Positions 28,288 through 39,178 of a DNA stretch of 51,079 bases are shown in pieces. How positions within the stretch are numbered: the first letter of the stretch is position 1; every line of letters starts with the position of its first letter. The position numbers and the translations under genes are program-made. Below the pieces are notes generated by a model that saw only the letters and a list, made by a program, of their open reading frames with translations, had not been told where the DNA came from and searched no databases. The DNA comes from Pantoea stewartii subsp. stewartii. Its GTDB lineage: Bacteria > Pseudomonadota > Gammaproteobacteria > Enterobacterales > Enterobacteriaceae. The DNA lies in NCBI RefSeq assembly GCF_008801695.1, contig NZ_VZPF01000033.1:1-51079 (forward strand), written 5' to 3'.

Positions 28288-29053
28288 TTAGCGATTACGT
28301 GTCGCCACCATGAAAAGCCGGGGAAACGCCAGTAAGACCTTGCCGTCCTGCCGCGCCGGATACGCGGTCATGAGGCACTGGTGATAGGCGGCCAGAAACT
28401 GTTCCTGTTCAGATACGCTAAGTGGCGCAAGAAACGGACGCAGCCCGGTGGCTTTCAACCAGTGGATGATGGCCTGGGCATTATCCATAACGTGATAATA
28501 GGTGGTCCGCCAGATATCAACGGCACACCCGGCCGTTGTCAGCACATCGTAATAGTGTTCAGTTGAAGGTAATCGCTTGCGCTCGGCCGCCTGCGCGCTG
28601 ATTTTGTCACGCCACGGCCCGGAAGTGGCCACATCTCGCATTAACTGATGTGAAGGCTCATCCAGATTATCAGGCATCTGGACGGCCAGCGTACCGCCGG
28701 GTGCCAGCTGATTTACGAGATGTGGTAAGAGCGAAGAATGGCCGCCCAGCCACTGTAGCGAGGCATTCGCATAGATAACCTGCTGTGGAATCGCGGCCTG
28801 CCAGGTGGCGATAAAATGCGCATTGTGGTAGACGTTCACGCGCCTGCTCCAGCATGGCAGCAGAACTGTCGAGGCCCGTAATCTGCGCCTGTGGCCAGGC
28901 ATCGACAAGCAGTTCGGTACTGTTGCCGGGGCCGCACCCCAGATCGGTAACGAAACGGATATCTTCAACCCTGATTCTGGACAGTAATTCCTGAGCCGGT
29001 CGTGTTCTTTCGGCATCGAACTTGCGATACAGCGTGGGATCCCAGTCTTGCAT
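28288..29053 (-). pseudogene. tam: trans-aconitate 2-methyltransferase, frameshifted
   Basis: The first part from ATG 29053 reads [20 protein letters not shown], then [10 protein letters not shown] (SAM motif I) and [14 protein letters not shown]. After window position about 28825 the homology continues in another frame: [40 protein letters not shown] and ATGLRPFLA, to the stop at 28288. Compared with E. coli Tam, about four codons after CAF are missing, with a net loss that fits an 11-base deletion. Neither frame alone gives a complete methyltransferase, so the gene is probably inactive, unless this is a sequencing error. Intact Tam methylates trans-aconitate, an inhibitor of aconitase. Confidence 0.88.
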
Positions 29054-29247
29054 AACGTTTCACCTCTCATGCGCTCCGGACACACAGAACATAGACGTAT
29101 AAATACGCATAAAGTGCCCGTTCAGGCAACAAAAGGGATAATGTCCGGGGAGCTGTGAACGGATTGTGGCAGGGCCGGTGAGTACCGGTAACGCATCAGG
29201 GCGACGTGAGGACACATGAAATCGGGCGCGCTGGGCGCCCAATACCA

Positions 29248-29583
29248 TCAGTTCTTTTTGACAAACTCAGACTTCAGCTTCATCGGACCGAATCCGTCAA
29301 TTTTACAATCGATATTGTGGTCGCCTTCTACCAGCCGGATACTCTTCACGCGGGTGCCAATCTTCAGCACAGAAGAGCTGCCCTTCACCTTGAGATCCTT
29401 GACAACCGTTACGCTGTCGCCATCTGCCAGTATATTGCCGTTAGCATCGCGAACGACCTGTTCCTGAGCGCTGTCGCTGCCTTCAGCTTGCGTCCAGATA
29501 TGACCACATGACGGACAGTTTAGGTTCTCAGCATCCTGCCAGGTGTAATCAGCCTGGCAAACGGGACAAGCAGGTAAAGACAT
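29248..29583 (-). CDS. yjdM: YjdM (PhnA-type zinc-ribbon protein)
   Basis: 111 residues starting [15 protein letters not shown]. An N-terminal zinc ribbon with two CxxC pairs (CPVC, CPSC) is followed by a PhnA domain ([20 protein letters not shown] to the KSEFVKKN end). Despite its old name PhnA, the protein is not shown to be a phosphonate hydrolase, and its function is unclear. The longer frame from 29631 is not conserved. Confidence 0.95.
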   Translation of the reverse strand: MSLPACPVCQADYTWQDAENLNCPSCGHIWTQAEGSDSAQEQVVRDANGNILADGDSVTVVKDLKVKGSSSVLKIGTRVKSIRLVEGDHNIDCKIDGFGPMKLKSEFVKKN

Positions 29584-29658
29584 AACGACTCCAGATAATA
29601 ACGGCGGCACAAAATACAGGGCCGCCATCATATAGCCTTACAGTTAATAAGGGTAGTA

Positions 29659-30747
29659 TTAAAACAGCGAGCCCTTGCGCGCCTTGCTGACCGCTTCACC
29701 CAACTGCCACACAGCCATCGCATAATGCGTGCTGTTGTTATAACGCGTAATGGCATAGAAGTTAGGTAAACCGTACCAGTACTGATAACGGGTGCCTAAA
29801 TCCAGCCGCAGCAGGCTGACCTGATCATTGCCGTCCAGCGGACCCTGGGGAGAAAGTCCTGACGCGGCCAGCGTACTGACGCTGTAACGGGTCTTAAAGC
29901 CATTCTCCAGCATCGGTGCCTGGCCGCTGGCCGGCACGGCCACATTCTCGCCAGGACGCCAGCCATTCTGCTGAAAATAGTGCGCGACGCTGCCTATCGC
30001 ATCGACCGGATCCCATAAATTAATATGGCCATCACCATTGAAGTCGACAGCGTAAGCTTTGTAGGACGATGGCATGAACTGGCCATAGCCCATCGCACCG
30101 GCAAACGATCCTTTGAGATCGAGAGGATCGTCTTTTTCATCACGCGCCATCAGCAAAAAGGTTTCCAGTTCGCTGCTGAAATAGGCAGAACGGCGTGGAT
30201 AATCAAAGGAGAGCGTAGCCAGTGCATCCAGAATACGGGTTTTGCCCATAACACGGCCCCAGCGCGTTTCGACGCCAATAATGCCGACGATAATTTCCGG
30301 CGGAACGCCATAGACCTGCTGCGCGCGCTGCAGAGCATCCTGATATTGATTCCAGAACGCCACGCCATTTTGTACGTTATCCGGCGTAATAAACTTATCG
30401 CTATAGCGGATCCAGGCCCCGTTAGGCCCACTTGGTGGTGTATACGAGGGAGCCTGGCGATCCATCAGACGCAGGACATAATCCAGTCGTTTTGCCTGGC
30501 CGATGATGGCGTGCAGTTGCTGACGGTCAAAGCCGTGCTTCGCCACCATTTTATCAATAAATTGTTCTGCAACAGGGTTACTGGCGAAATCACCAAACAT
30601 CGGTTGAACCGCATGTGCGGGTTCCAGTAAAAATCCGCCTTTCGGCGCAATCAGTTCCGCAGGAGGCTGCGGCTGCGAAGTGTGTGGCTTACTGCTACAG
30701 GCGGCAAGCAGGGCAAAAAGCGGAAGAAGAGCAAGCTTAGAACGCAT
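29659..30747 (-). CDS. mltB: Membrane-bound lytic murein transglycosylase B
   Basis: Outer-membrane lipoprotein that cleaves MurNAc-GlcNAc bonds with 1,6-anhydro ring formation. 362 residues. Lipobox LAAC with Cys17. SLT_2 catalytic domain with GVETRWGR (catalytic Glu), GAMGYGQFMPSS and the DFNGDGHINLWDP EF-hand-like segment. The chosen ATG 30747 gives a proper signal peptide; an ATG six codons earlier is possible. The E. coli neighbours srlAEBD are absent and mutS lies next, divergent. Confidence 0.97.
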   Translation of the reverse strand: MRSKLALLPLFALLAACSSKPHTSQPQPPAELIAPKGGFLLEPAHAVQPMFGDFASNPVAEQFIDKMVAKHGFDRQQLHAIIGQAKRLDYVLRLMDRQAPSYTPPSGPNGAWIRYSDKFITPDNVQNGVAFWNQYQDALQRAQQVYGVPPEIIVGIIGVETRWGRVMGKTRILDALATLSFDYPRRSAYFSSELETFLLMARDEKDDPLDLKGSFAGAMGYGQFMPSSYKAYAVDFNGDGHINLWDPVDAIGSVAHYFQQNGWRPGENVAVPASGQAPMLENGFKTRYSVSTLAASGLSPQGPLDGNDQVSLLRLDLGTRYQYWYGLPNFYAITRYNNSTHYAMAVWQLGEAVSKARKGSLF

Positions 30748-31068
30748 TGGATATCCATATAACAAGCCAGACTAGGGATGTTAATGTTAATCGTTCAGCA
30801 GGAAGACATACAAACGTGATCGTATAAAAAATCGCTTTTTTTACCGCTGCATCGGCACGTTTTGTGAAATGGCCCGAACGCTGAGGCCTTCCTTTACTGA
30901 CGCGCTTTCTGTCAGCCTGCGGCTTTGTTAAGTTCATGACTCGCCGTGGCAACCCTGATGATGCAGAAGCCGTAAACTGGTAAGATTCCTGCACGGTACA
31001 GACATCCCTGTCTGTCTCTCTGTTTAAACCACCGCCTTGACCGTGACGGGCAAAAGGAAGAGTCAACC
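30748..31068. other. mltB-mutS divergent intergenic region
   Basis: 321 bases with no gene-like ORF. It should hold promoters for both genes. I see AT-rich blocks near 30810-30840 but no confident -35/-10 pair. Confidence 0.5.
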
Positions 31069-33645
31069 TTGAGTAAAGATGAGATGAAAAAAGCAGAGCA
31101 AATGGACTTGAGCACCCATACGCCAATGATGCAGCAGTATTTACGCCTCAAGGCCGAGCATCCTGACATCCTGCTGTTTTATCGCATGGGCGATTTCTAT
31201 GAGCTGTTTTACGACGATGCGAAACGCGCCTCTCAGTTATTAGACATTTCCTTAACCAAGCGCGGTGCCTCGGCGGGCGAACCGATCCCTATGGCCGGTG
31301 TCCCGCATCATGCGGTTGAAAATTATCTGGCGAGGCTGGTGCAACTCGGTGAGTCGGTCGCCATCTGTGAACAAATTGGCGACCCGGCGCTCAGCAAAGG
31401 GCCGGTCGAACGTAAGGTCGTCCGCATTGTTACCCCAGGCACGATCAGTGATGAGGCACTCTTGCAGGAACGGCAGGATAACCTGCTGGCCGCTGTGGTG
31501 CACGGTGCGCGCGGCTATGGTTACGCCACGCTGGATATCAGTTCAGGCCGGTTTCGTCTGAGTGAGCCCATGGATCTGGAAACCATGGCGGCCGAACTGC
31601 AGCGAACCAATCCTGCCGAACTCCTTTATCCGGAAGATTTTTCGCCGATGTCGCTCATCGATCAGCGTCGTGGTCTGCGCCGTCGTCCCTTGTGGGAATT
31701 TGAAATTGATACCGCGCGTCAGCAGCTTACTTTGCAGTTTGGTACGCGGGATTTAAACGGTTTTGGTGTTGAGCAGGCCCATCTCGGCCTGCGCGCGGCG
31801 GGTTGTCTGCTGCAGTATGTCAAAGATACCCAACGGACCAGCCTGCCACATATCCGCGCCATCAGCATGGAACGTCAGCAGGACAGCATCATCATGGATG
31901 CCGCCACCCGACGTAATCTTGAAATTACCCAAAACCTTGCAGGCGGTACCGAGAACACCTTAGCCGCGGTGCTGGATAAAACCGTCACGCCAATGGGCAG
32001 CCGGATGCTAAAACGCTGGCTGCATATGCCGTTGCGTGACAGCAGCGTCATCGCGAAACGACAGGAATCAATCGCCGAGCTGCAGGCGCTGAGCGACGTG
32101 CTTCAGCCCGTTCTGCGCCAGGTCGGTGATTTAGAGCGTATTCTGGCCCGCCTGGCGCTACGCACGGCGCGTCCACGCGATCTGGCGCGCATGCGCCATG
32201 CGTTTCAGCAGTTGCCGGAACTCAACGATCTGCTGGCAAACGCCGGGTCCGCACACCTGAAAACCCTGCGTACCCAGATAGGTGACTTTAGCGACCTGTG
32301 CACACTGCTTGAGCAGGCCGTTGTCGAATCCCCACCGGTATTAATCAGAGATGGCGGTGTGATCGCCCCGGGTTATCACGCTGAGCTGGACGAGTGGCGC
32401 GCCCTGGCGGATGGCGCGACGGATTATCTGGATCGCCTGGAGATCCGCGAACGTGAAAAACTTGGTCTGGACAGCCTGAAAGTCGGTTTTAACGGCGTGC
32501 ACGGTTATTACATTCAGGTCAGCCGGGGTCAGAGCCATCAGGTCCCTATTCACTATGTCCGCCGTCAGACTCTTAAGAATGCTGAACGCTATATCATTCC
32601 CGAGCTGAAGGAGTATGAAGACAAGGTCCTGACGTCAAAGGGCAAAGCACTGGCGCTGGAGAAAAGCCTGTATGAAGGCCTGTTTGATCTGCTGCTGCCG
32701 CACCTTGAAGTGTTACAGTCAAGTGCGGCGGCGCTGGCCGAACTAGATGTACTGAGTAACCTCGCGGAACGCGCATGGACGCTAAACTACTGCCGTCCCA
32801 CGCTGCACGACAAGCCCGGGATTAAAATCACCGCCGGCCGCCATCCGGTAGTGGAGCAGGTCCTGAAAGAACCTTTTATCGCCAACCCGCTCTCGCTGGC
32901 ACCACAACGCCGCATGTTGATCATCACAGGCCCGAATATGGGCGGTAAAAGTACCTATATGCGTCAGGCTGCGTTAATCGCGCTGATGGCCTGGATCGGC
33001 AGTTTCGTTCCCGCCGAAGAAGTGGTCATTGGTCCACTGGATCGTATCTTCACCCGTGTGGGCGCAGCAGATGATCTGGCCTCCGGCCGCTCGACATTTA
33101 TGGTCGAAATGACGGAAACGGCCAATATTCTGCACAACGCGACAGAAAACAGCCTGGTCCTGATGGATGAAATCGGCCGCGGCACCTCTACGTATGACGG
33201 CTTGTCGCTTGCCTGGGCTTGTGCGGAAAATCTGGCGAACCGAATCAAAGCGATGACCCTGTTTGCAACGCACTACTTTGAACTGACGACCCTGCCTGAG
33301 AAACTGGAAGGCGTGGTTAACGTTCACCTGGATGCGGTAGAACATGGCGATACGATTGCGTTCATGCACAGTGTGCAGGACGGTGCCGCCAGTAAAAGCT
33401 ACGGGCTGGCCGTGGCCGCGCTGGCTGGCGTGCCAAAAGAGGTGATTAAACGCGCGCGTAATAAGCTGAAAGAGCTCGAAACGGTTTCCAGTCAATCCGC
33501 AACGTCAAACGTTGACGGCTCGCAGTTGCCGTTGCTGGTGGAAGAAACGTCTCCCGCCGTAGAAGCGCTGGAAGCACTGGATCCCGATACGCTGACACCG
33601 CGCCAGGCGCTGGACTGGATTTACCGCCTTAAAGCACTGGTCTGA
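31069..33645 (+). CDS. mutS: DNA mismatch repair protein MutS
   Basis: Mismatch-recognition ATPase, about 858 residues (E. coli 853). The Phe-X-Glu wedge lies in [15 protein letters not shown] near residues 38-52. Connector, lever and clamp regions follow. The ATPase domain has Walker [12 protein letters not shown], the [14 protein letters not shown]alker B block and FATHYFELT. The start is set at TTG 31069 with AAGGAAG upstream. ATG 31084 or 31102 are alternatives, and only the poorly conserved first residues differ. Confidence 0.97.
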   Translation: MSKDEMKKAEQMDLSTHTPMMQQYLRLKAEHPDILLFYRMGDFYELFYDDAKRASQLLDISLTKRGASAGEPIPMAGVPHHAVENYLARLVQLGESVAICEQIGDPALSKGPVERKVVRIVTPGTISDEALLQERQDNLLAAVVHGARGYGYATLDISSGRFRLSEPMDLETMAAELQRTNPAELLYPEDFSPMSLIDQRRGLRRRPLWEFEIDTARQQLTLQFGTRDLNGFGVEQAHLGLRAAGCLLQYVKDTQRTSLPHIRAISMERQQDSIIMDAATRRNLEITQNLAGGTENTLAAVLDKTVTPMGSRMLKRWLHMPLRDSSVIAKRQESIAELQALSDVLQPVLRQVGDLERILARLALRTARPRDLARMRHAFQQLPELNDLLANAGSAHLKTLRTQIGDFSDLCTLLEQAVVESPPVLIRDGGVIAPGYHAELDEWRALADGATDYLDRLEIREREKLGLDSLKVGFNGVHGYYIQVSRGQSHQVPIHYVRRQTLKNAERYIIPELKEYEDKVLTSKGKALALEKSLYEGLFDLLLPHLEVLQSSAAALAELDVLSNLAERAWTLNYCRPTLHDKPGIKITAGRHPVVEQVLKEPFIANPLSLAPQRRMLIITGPNMGGKSTYMRQAALIALMAWIGSFVPAEEVVIGPLDRIFTRVGAADDLASGRSTFMVEMTETANILHNATENSLVLMDEIGRGTSTYDGLSLAWACAENLANRIKAMTLFATHYFELTTLPEKLEGVVNVHLDAVEHGDTIAFMHSVQDGAASKSYGLAVAALAGVPKEVIKRARNKLKELETVSSQSATSNVDGSQLPLLVEETSPAVEALEALDPDTLTPRQALDWIYRLKALV

Positions 33646-33650
33646 TGACG

Positions 33651-33671
33651 GCCGCCCTTTCGCAGGGCGGC
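33651..33671 (+). terminator. possible mutS terminator
   Basis: An 8-bp stem GCCGCCCT / AGGGCGGC just after the stop, but without a T run. Termination may be weak or Rho-dependent. Confidence 0.45.
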
Positions 33672-33872
33672 TACGGACTTCCCGTTACGCGTTTCTCTGC
33701 GCCCGCTTTCTTTACCCCTGCTGGCGCATCCTTCTGCTACCGCTTTACGCGATTACAGGCTGATAAAGCGGTGTCATAATGCTGTCGTGTGCCTGTCGTG
33801 CTGCGATCGTGTTTCTGTCGACACTTACCGGCGATGCTGCAAACCGATTGTTTACTCTTTCGGAGACTCATT

Positions 33873-34457
33873 ATGCGTAACCTGAACAACGTCAGAGAAT
33901 ATCGCCTGGCACGTGCCTGGTCACAGGAACAACTGGCGGAAATGGCCGGCCTCAGCACCCGAACCATACAGCGCATCGAAAACGGCGATCCGCCCAGCCT
34001 GGAAACATTGAGCGCACTGGCGGCCGTGTTTGAGATTAACGTGACCGATCTGACCGATGCCCCTGCGAATAACGGTGAAGCGCTGGACAGCTACATTTCT
34101 GACGCCCGCCAGCAGCTCGCTACCGAGAGCCGGTTTTACCGTTCTCTGTTTAGCGCTGTGGTGGTATGCGCATTGCTGTATGTCCTGAACCACTTTACGG
34201 CGCCCAATGACCGCTGGTCACTCTGGGTAGCCGCCATTTGGGGCGCCTTACTGCTCGTCAGAGCATTGCGTCTGTTTATATTTAAGGATGCGATCCGCCG
34301 CTGGCAGCAAAAACGGCTGCAAAAAATTATTGCGCAGGCAGGGCTAACTTCCGCCGGTTGCACATCTCTGTTACACCACACTGCGGGAAAAGCCTATGAA
34401 CTGGTATCGTCAGGACGCGTTTGCTGTTCGTCTGGAATGGGGGATCCCGGCCATTGA
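33873..34457 (+). CDS. XRE-family regulator with 2TM membrane domain
   Basis: 194 residues. The N-terminal helix-turn-helix (RLARAWSQEQLAEMAGLSTRTIQ, about 10-35) is typical Cro/C1. The central and C-terminal part has two hydrophobic helices (about 91-108 and 114-132) followed by a basic segment, RRWQQKRLQKII, resembling the 2TM domain. A membrane-tethered DNA-binding regulator is the likely type. The start has CGGAG upstream. Its last 62 bases overlap the next gene in another frame, so the two are co-transcribed. Target and signal are unknown. Confidence 0.85.
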   Translation: MRNLNNVREYRLARAWSQEQLAEMAGLSTRTIQRIENGDPPSLETLSALAAVFEINVTDLTDAPANNGEALDSYISDARQQLATESRFYRSLFSAVVVCALLYVLNHFTAPNDRWSLWVAAIWGALLLVRALRLFIFKDAIRRWQQKRLQKIIAQAGLTSAGCTSLLHHTAGKAYELVSSGRVCCSSGMGDPGH

Positions 34458-35127
34458 TCATCTTGCCGGGGACGTGGATATCATCGTGATTATTGACGTG
34501 ATGTCCTTTTCTACCTGTGTCAGCGTGGCAGTGGAGAACGGGGCGCGCGTCTATCCTTATCCCTGGAAAGATCACTCTGTCACGCAATATGCGCAGTCCG
34601 TCGGTGCCATCGCGGCTAACAGCGACAGGCGATTCAGTGGCGAGGGCTACAGTCTGTCACCACGAACGTTACTCAGTGTTCGTCCGGATGAAAAACTGGT
34701 GCTGCCCTCCCCTAATGGCTCCGCAACCTGCTTCAGGGCGCGGGAACGGGGCGTCCCCGTGCTGACAGGCTGCCTGAGAAACCTGACCGCAACGGCCGAA
34801 GCCTGCCGCGCCTTCAGCCGTATTCTGATTGTCCCCTGTGGCGAACGTTGGCCAGACGGGAGCCTTCGCCCCTGTATTGAGGATTATGTGGTAGCGGGGG
34901 GAATCATTGCCGCGCTGGCACAACGCACGCTTTCACCTGAAGCGCAGACCGCTGTCGCCGCCTGGCACGCTCATCAGTCCCAGAATTTCGCGGCACTGTT
35001 TCACTGCGCGTCCGCAGTCGAGCTGATACAAAGAGGCTTTCCGGACGATGTGACACTTTGCCTGACAAAAGATGCCGCCCGTCAGCCCTGTTTTCTGACA
35101 GGGGAGTATTTTGCCGGACAGACTTAA
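34396..35127 (+). CDS. 2-phosphosulfolactate phosphatase (ComB) family protein
   Basis: 243 residues with ComB family blocks: IIVIIDVMSFSTCVSVAVENG near the N terminus, LPSPNGSATC, and a C-terminal IQRGFPDDVTLCLTKDAA. ComB makes sulfolactate for coenzyme M in methanogens. In bacteria without that pathway the homologue's substrate is not established. The start overlaps the upstream regulator by 62 bases. It is convergent with rpoS, separated by a shared terminator. It belongs to the variable mutS-rpoS interval. Confidence 0.88.
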   Translation: MNWYRQDAFAVRLEWGIPAIDHLAGDVDIIVIIDVMSFSTCVSVAVENGARVYPYPWKDHSVTQYAQSVGAIAANSDRRFSGEGYSLSPRTLLSVRPDEKLVLPSPNGSATCFRARERGVPVLTGCLRNLTATAEACRAFSRILIVPCGERWPDGSLRPCIEDYVVAGGIIAALAQRTLSPEAQTAVAAWHAHQSQNFAALFHCASAVELIQRGFPDDVTLCLTKDAARQPCFLTGEYFAGQT

Positions 35128-35147
35128 GCGTAAATAACAGACAAAAA

Positions 35148-35174
35148 AAAGCGATGGGGGTTACCCATCGCTTT
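35148..35174. terminator. bidirectional terminator between comB-like gene and rpoS
   Basis: An 11-bp stem AAAGCGATGGG / CCCATCGCTTT with a 5-base loop between convergent genes, with an A run on the left. Confidence 0.85.
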
Positions 35175-35196
35175 CTGTTGACGTGCCGTGTTCAGC

Positions 35197-36189
35197 TTAT
35201 TCGCGGAACAGTGCTTCAATGCTGAGGCCCTGACCTTGCAGGATTTCGCGCAGACGGCGCAAACCTTCAACCTGAATCTGGCGCACACGCTCGCGGGTTA
35301 AACCGATTTCACGGCCAACATCCTCAAGCGTTGCCGCTTCATAGCCCAACAGGCCGAAACGACGAGCCAGCACTTCGCGCTGCTTGGCGTTCAGTTCGAA
35401 CAGCCATTTAACGATACTTTGCTTCATATCGTCATCTTGCGTGGTATCTTCTGGGCCGTTGTCTTTTTCATCGGCCAGGATATCCAGCAGCGCTTTCTCA
35501 GAATCGCCCCCTAAAGGAGTATCAACTGAGGTAATACGTTCGTTGAGACGCAACATACGGCTTACGTCATCAACCGGTTTATCCAGTTGTTCTGCAATCT
35601 CTTCCGCACTCGGCTCGTGGTCGAGCTTGTGAGAAAGTTCACGCGCAGTACGCAGATAAACGTTCAATTCTTTCACAATGTGGATCGGCAAACGAATTGT
35701 CCGGGTCTGGTTCATGATTGCCCGTTCAATGGTCTGACGAATCCACCAGGTGGCATACGTTGAGAAACGGAATCCACGTTCTGGATCAAATTTCTCAACG
35801 GCGCGAATCAAGCCGAGGTTACCTTCCTCAATCAGGTCCAGCAGGGCCAGACCGCGATTGCTGTAACGTCGTGCAATCTTCACCACCAGTCGTAAGTTAC
35901 TTTCGATCATGCGGCGACGAGAAGGAATATCACCTCGTAATGCCCGGCGAGCGAAGAGTACCTCTTCCTCGGCCGTCAGCAATGGAGAATAGCCAATCTC
36001 CCCAAGATAGAGCTGAGTAGCGTCAAGGACACGTTGCGTCGCACCCTGCGCCAGCAACTCCTCTTCTGCTACATCATTGTCGCCAGAGTCATTTTCGACG
36101 AGCGCCTTCTCATCAAAAATTTCTGCTCCATTCTCTTCGAATTCCGCATTCTCATGTAACTCGTTTACTTTCAGCGTATTCTGGCTCAT
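35197..36189 (-). CDS. rpoS: RNA polymerase sigma factor RpoS
   Basis: 330 residues, the E. coli length. Master sigma factor of stationary phase and general stress. Regions 1.2 to 4.2 are intact: [20 protein letters not shown], then [20 protein letters not shown] (region 2, near K173 used by RssB), and the 4.2 helix [20 protein letters not shown]. No truncation, unlike many laboratory isolates. It lies 51 bases after nlpD. In E. coli the main rpoS promoter is inside nlpD, so the same is likely here. Confidence 0.99.
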   Translation of the reverse strand: MSQNTLKVNELHENAEFEENGAEIFDEKALVENDSGDNDVAEEELLAQGATQRVLDATQLYLGEIGYSPLLTAEEEVLFARRALRGDIPSRRRMIESNLRLVVKIARRYSNRGLALLDLIEEGNLGLIRAVEKFDPERGFRFSTYATWWIRQTIERAIMNQTRTIRLPIHIVKELNVYLRTARELSHKLDHEPSAEEIAEQLDKPVDDVSRMLRLNERITSVDTPLGGDSEKALLDILADEKDNGPEDTTQDDDMKQSIVKWLFELNAKQREVLARRFGLLGYEAATLEDVGREIGLTRERVRQIQVEGLRRLREILQGQGLSIEALFRE

Positions 36190-36240
36190 AAGTGGCTCCT
36201 ACCCGTGATTCCAGGGCAGACTCCAGAGGACTCTGCCGGA

Positions 36241-37365
36241 TTATCGCTGCGGTAAATAACGCAACGGGTTTACGGATTTCCCCTTGAAACGAATTTCAAA
36301 GTGTAATCTAACTGAACTGGTTCCGGTGCTACCCATGGTAGCGATCTTTTGCCCAGCCTTAACTTCCTGTTGTTCCCGGACCAGCATTGTATCGTTGTGG
36401 GCGTAGGCACTCAGGTAATCATCATTGTGTTTGATGATGATTAAATTACCGTAACCACGAAGCGCGTTGCCTGCATAAACCACCCTTCCTGAAGCAGTGG
36501 CCACAACCGGCTGTCCGCGCGAACCTGCGATATCGATCCCTTTGTTACCACCCTCGGTGGCAGAGAAGTTATCGATGATCTTACCTTCGGTCGGCCAACG
36601 CCAGCTTCCAACAGGCGTTGAACTGTTTGTTGTACTGCTCACCGTCGGTGGTGCGGTAACGGCTGGAGCTGTTGTCGTTGCAACATTTGCTCCCTTCGAA
36701 GGCAACAATTTACTGCCATTCGAGTTACCTGAATCATCAGAATACGTAATAACAGGCTGCTGTGCAACAGGGGCCTGTTTTATTTGTGGTGCGGTGACGA
36801 TGCCGCTTTGTGATGCATCCGCCGCGGTAATCGCGTTGCCCCCGGTAATAGGCTGGCCGGAGCCGTTGTCGACCTGCAAGGTTTGCCCAACATTTAGGCT
36901 GTACGGTGGCTGTACGTTGTTGCGCTGCGCCAGATCGCGGAAGTCATTGCCGGTAATCCAGGCAATATAGAAGAGGGTATCGCCGCGTTTTACGGTGTAC
37001 GTTTGTCCAGAATAGCTTCCTTTAGGAATATTCTGATAACTTCTGTTGTACACAATTCGCCCGTTCTGGGTTTCAACTTCATTACTTGTATTATTACCGG
37101 TACTAATGATTCCCGGCTTATTCTGCGGCACAGGCGTATTTCGGCTTAACATGCCGCCCTGCGATGGCGTCGTCGGCACACCACTGGCAACAGGCGCAGT
37201 ACCAGTGCTGGCCATATTACCGTTATCATTCATGCTGCTGCCGTCGCCGATATTACTTATTGGCGCTTGTGTATTGTCGCCTGAACTACAGCCTGCCAGC
37301 CAAAAACTTACCAGTGAAAGCGCCGCCAGACGGCGTAACTGAAAAATTGTGCTTCCCGTGCTCAT
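36241..37365 (-). CDS. nlpD: Murein hydrolase activator NlpD
   Basis: 374-residue outer-membrane lipoprotein activating amidase AmiC at the division septum. Lipobox LAGC (Cys26). A long Ser/Thr/Pro/Asn-rich linker is interrupted by one LysM domain ([20 protein letters not shown]). A C-terminal LytM/M23 domain ([19 protein letters not shown]) follows. The M23 metal ligands are missing (GIDIAG lacks the preceding His; RLHFE instead of HLHFE), as expected for this regulatory, non-catalytic family. Confidence 0.96.
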   Translation of the reverse strand: MSTGSTIFQLRRLAALSLVSFWLAGCSSGDNTQAPISNIGDGSSMNDNGNMASTGTAPVASGVPTTPSQGGMLSRNTPVPQNKPGIISTGNNTSNEVETQNGRIVYNRSYQNIPKGSYSGQTYTVKRGDTLFYIAWITGNDFRDLAQRNNVQPPYSLNVGQTLQVDNGSGQPITGGNAITAADASQSGIVTAPQIKQAPVAQQPVITYSDDSGNSNGSKLLPSKGANVATTTAPAVTAPPTVSSTTNSSTPVGSWRWPTEGKIIDNFSATEGGNKGIDIAGSRGQPVVATASGRVVYAGNALRGYGNLIIIKHNDDYLSAYAHNDTMLVREQQEVKAGQKIATMGSTGTSSVRLHFEIRFKGKSVNPLRYLPQR

Positions 37366-37529
37366 TAATCCCCCGTGGTGGCAACCTTTAAAAACTGACT
37401 TTCTCTTTTCACCAGCACATTACACTGTGTGGCACGTTAAACGCTGTATTTTCGTTGAACTGACTGGATAGTAACAATATCAACTACCGTGTGCCATGAA
37501 ACAGTTATTAAGAAATGCTAACACGGTCA

Positions 37530-38156
37530 TCAGGCCAGATCGCCCTGAACCAGCGGGACGAAACGCACCGGCTCAATCGTTTCCTCGGTGATTTCACCGC
37601 CGCGTCGGCGCAGGCGTTTAAGCACCTGCTGCTCTTCACCGACAGGTAGCACCATAATGCCACCTTCTGCCAGTTGTGCTATCAGCGCAGTCGGAATTTC
37701 GGGGGGCGCCGCCGTCACAATAATGGCATCGAAAGGCCCGCGCGAGGGCCAGCCCTGCCAGCCATCACCGTGGCGGGTAGAGACGTTATGTAAATCGAGC
37801 TGTTTCAGACGGCGCTTTGCATGCCACTGCAGACCTTTGATGCGTTCGACAGAGTAAACATGCTCAACCAGATGAGCCAGAATCGCGGTCTGATAACCAG
37901 AACCGGTCCCGATTTCCAGAACCCGCGAGTGCACATCGAGTTCCAGCAGGGCGGTCATCCGCGCCACCATATAGGGCTGTGAAATCGTCTGGCCTGAGCC
38001 GATGGGGAGCGCCATGTTATCCCAGGCTTTGTGCTCAAAGGCCTCATCGATAAAGCGCTCACGCGGCACGTCGGCGATGGCTTTTAACAGGTGTTCGTCA
38101 TGAATCCCCTGTTGACGCAGTTGCGCCAACAGTGTCTCGATACGCCGACTCACCAT
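37530..38156 (-). CDS. pcm: Protein-L-isoaspartate O-methyltransferase
   Basis: 208 residues, the E. coli length. It repairs isoaspartyl residues in aged proteins. SAM motif [26 protein letters not shown] upstream, and the [20 protein letters not shown] block. It overlaps the end of surE by seven bases. Confidence 0.98.
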   Translation of the reverse strand: MVSRRIETLLAQLRQQGIHDEHLLKAIADVPRERFIDEAFEHKAWDNMALPIGSGQTISQPYMVARMTALLELDVHSRVLEIGTGSGYQTAILAHLVEHVYSVERIKGLQWHAKRRLKQLDLHNVSTRHGDGWQGWPSRGPFDAIIVTAAPPEIPTALIAQLAEGGIMVLPVGEEQQVLKRLRRRGGEITEETIEPVRFVPLVQGDLA

Positions 38157-38911
38157 ACCAGGTTTACCTCAGCGTTATCCAGCCAGCGACTCAGCACGTC
38201 CTGAGCCTTGTGCGCGGTGAGATCAACATGCAGCGCGGTGACGGACACATAACCTTCATCCACGGCGGCAAAATCAGTATCAGGGCCGGCATCCAGTTTT
38301 TCGCCCGGTGGTCCTATCCAGTACAGCGGATTGCCGCGCGGATCGGTTTGGGCAATCACCTGATCGGCCGGATGCCGACTGCCACAGCGCGTCACGCGAA
38401 TGCCTTTCACCTCCGCCAGCGGCAGATCGGGCACATTGATGTTCAGTATGCGTCCGGTGCGCAGCGGCTCACGACTCAGCGCTTTAAGCAGCGCACAGGT
38501 TACCGCCGCCGCAGTGGCATAGTGCTCATGACCATTGAGCGAAACCGCAATGGCGGGCAACCCCAGATGACGTCCCTCCATGGCCGCGGCCACCGTGCCG
38601 GAATAGATAACGTCATCACCCAGATTGGGGCCGGCATTGATCCCCGAGACCACAATATCGGGTCGGGGTTGCATCAGTGCGTTTACGCCCAAATACACGC
38701 AATCGGTGGGCGTGCCCATTTGCACCGCAATGTCCCCGTTTTCATGGGTAAAGGTGCGCAACGGGGTTTCCAGCGTCAATGAGTTGGAGGCACCACTGCG
38801 ATTGCGATCCGGTGCCACCACCTGCACCTCGGCAAATTGACGCAAAGCCTTTGCCAGCGTCTGAATACCAGGCGCATGGATGCCATCATCGTTGCTGAGC
38901 AATATCCGCAT
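38150..38911 (-). CDS. surE: 5'/3'-nucleotidase SurE
   Basis: 253 residues. Metal-dependent survival nucleotidase acting on nucleoside monophosphates and short polyphosphate. N-terminal [13 protein letters not shown] with the metal-binding Asp pair, then [10 protein letters not shown] and [25 protein letters not shown]. The 3' end overlaps pcm. In E. coli truD overlaps surE, but here 267 bases separate them. Confidence 0.97.
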   Translation of the reverse strand: MRILLSNDDGIHAPGIQTLAKALRQFAEVQVVAPDRNRSGASNSLTLETPLRTFTHENGDIAVQMGTPTDCVYLGVNALMQPRPDIVVSGINAGPNLGDDVIYSGTVAAAMEGRHLGLPAIAVSLNGHEHYATAAAVTCALLKALSREPLRTGRILNINVPDLPLAEVKGIRVTRCGSRHPADQVIAQTDPRGNPLYWIGPPGEKLDAGPDTDFAAVDEGYVSVTALHVDLTAHKAQDVLSRWLDNAEVNLVW

Positions 38912-39178
38912 TTAATTCTGACCTTTTCTGTTCAACCGGGTCGCCGTAATAAGGACCTGTTTTGAAGCATGGCAACAGGTTATGACTGGACAGCGACTTT
39001 TGCATTCTAGCGGTGAGCGAGAGGAAGTGGTAGACGAAAATAAAACGCACAGGCAGGAAAAAGGTAACACATTTGCTTGAAAGGAAAGATTTCGTGCGAT
39101 GCTGGCCCCCTGCTACGCCGCCCATTGTGCACGCCAGCGCGTCCCTCACCCGCGCGACTGGCCAAGTGAGGACGTGGC
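38912..39178 (-). other. truD-surE spacer
   Basis: 267 bases where E. coli has an overlap. ORFs of 78 to 87 codons cross it on the minus strand but look compositionally random and start inside truD. I see no terminator or repeat, so surE may still be read from the upstream operon or from an unseen promoter here. Confidence 0.5.

Noticed and set aside
30921..30932. GGCTTTGTTAAG upstream of mutS, resembling the IS903-type end
   Set aside because: Only ten bases match, no inverted partner or target duplication is near, and the match is expected by chance.
36241..37365. Loss of M23 catalytic residues in NlpD as an oddity
   Set aside because: The same substitutions are normal for NlpD/EnvC-type amidase activators, so this is not a special feature of this genome.
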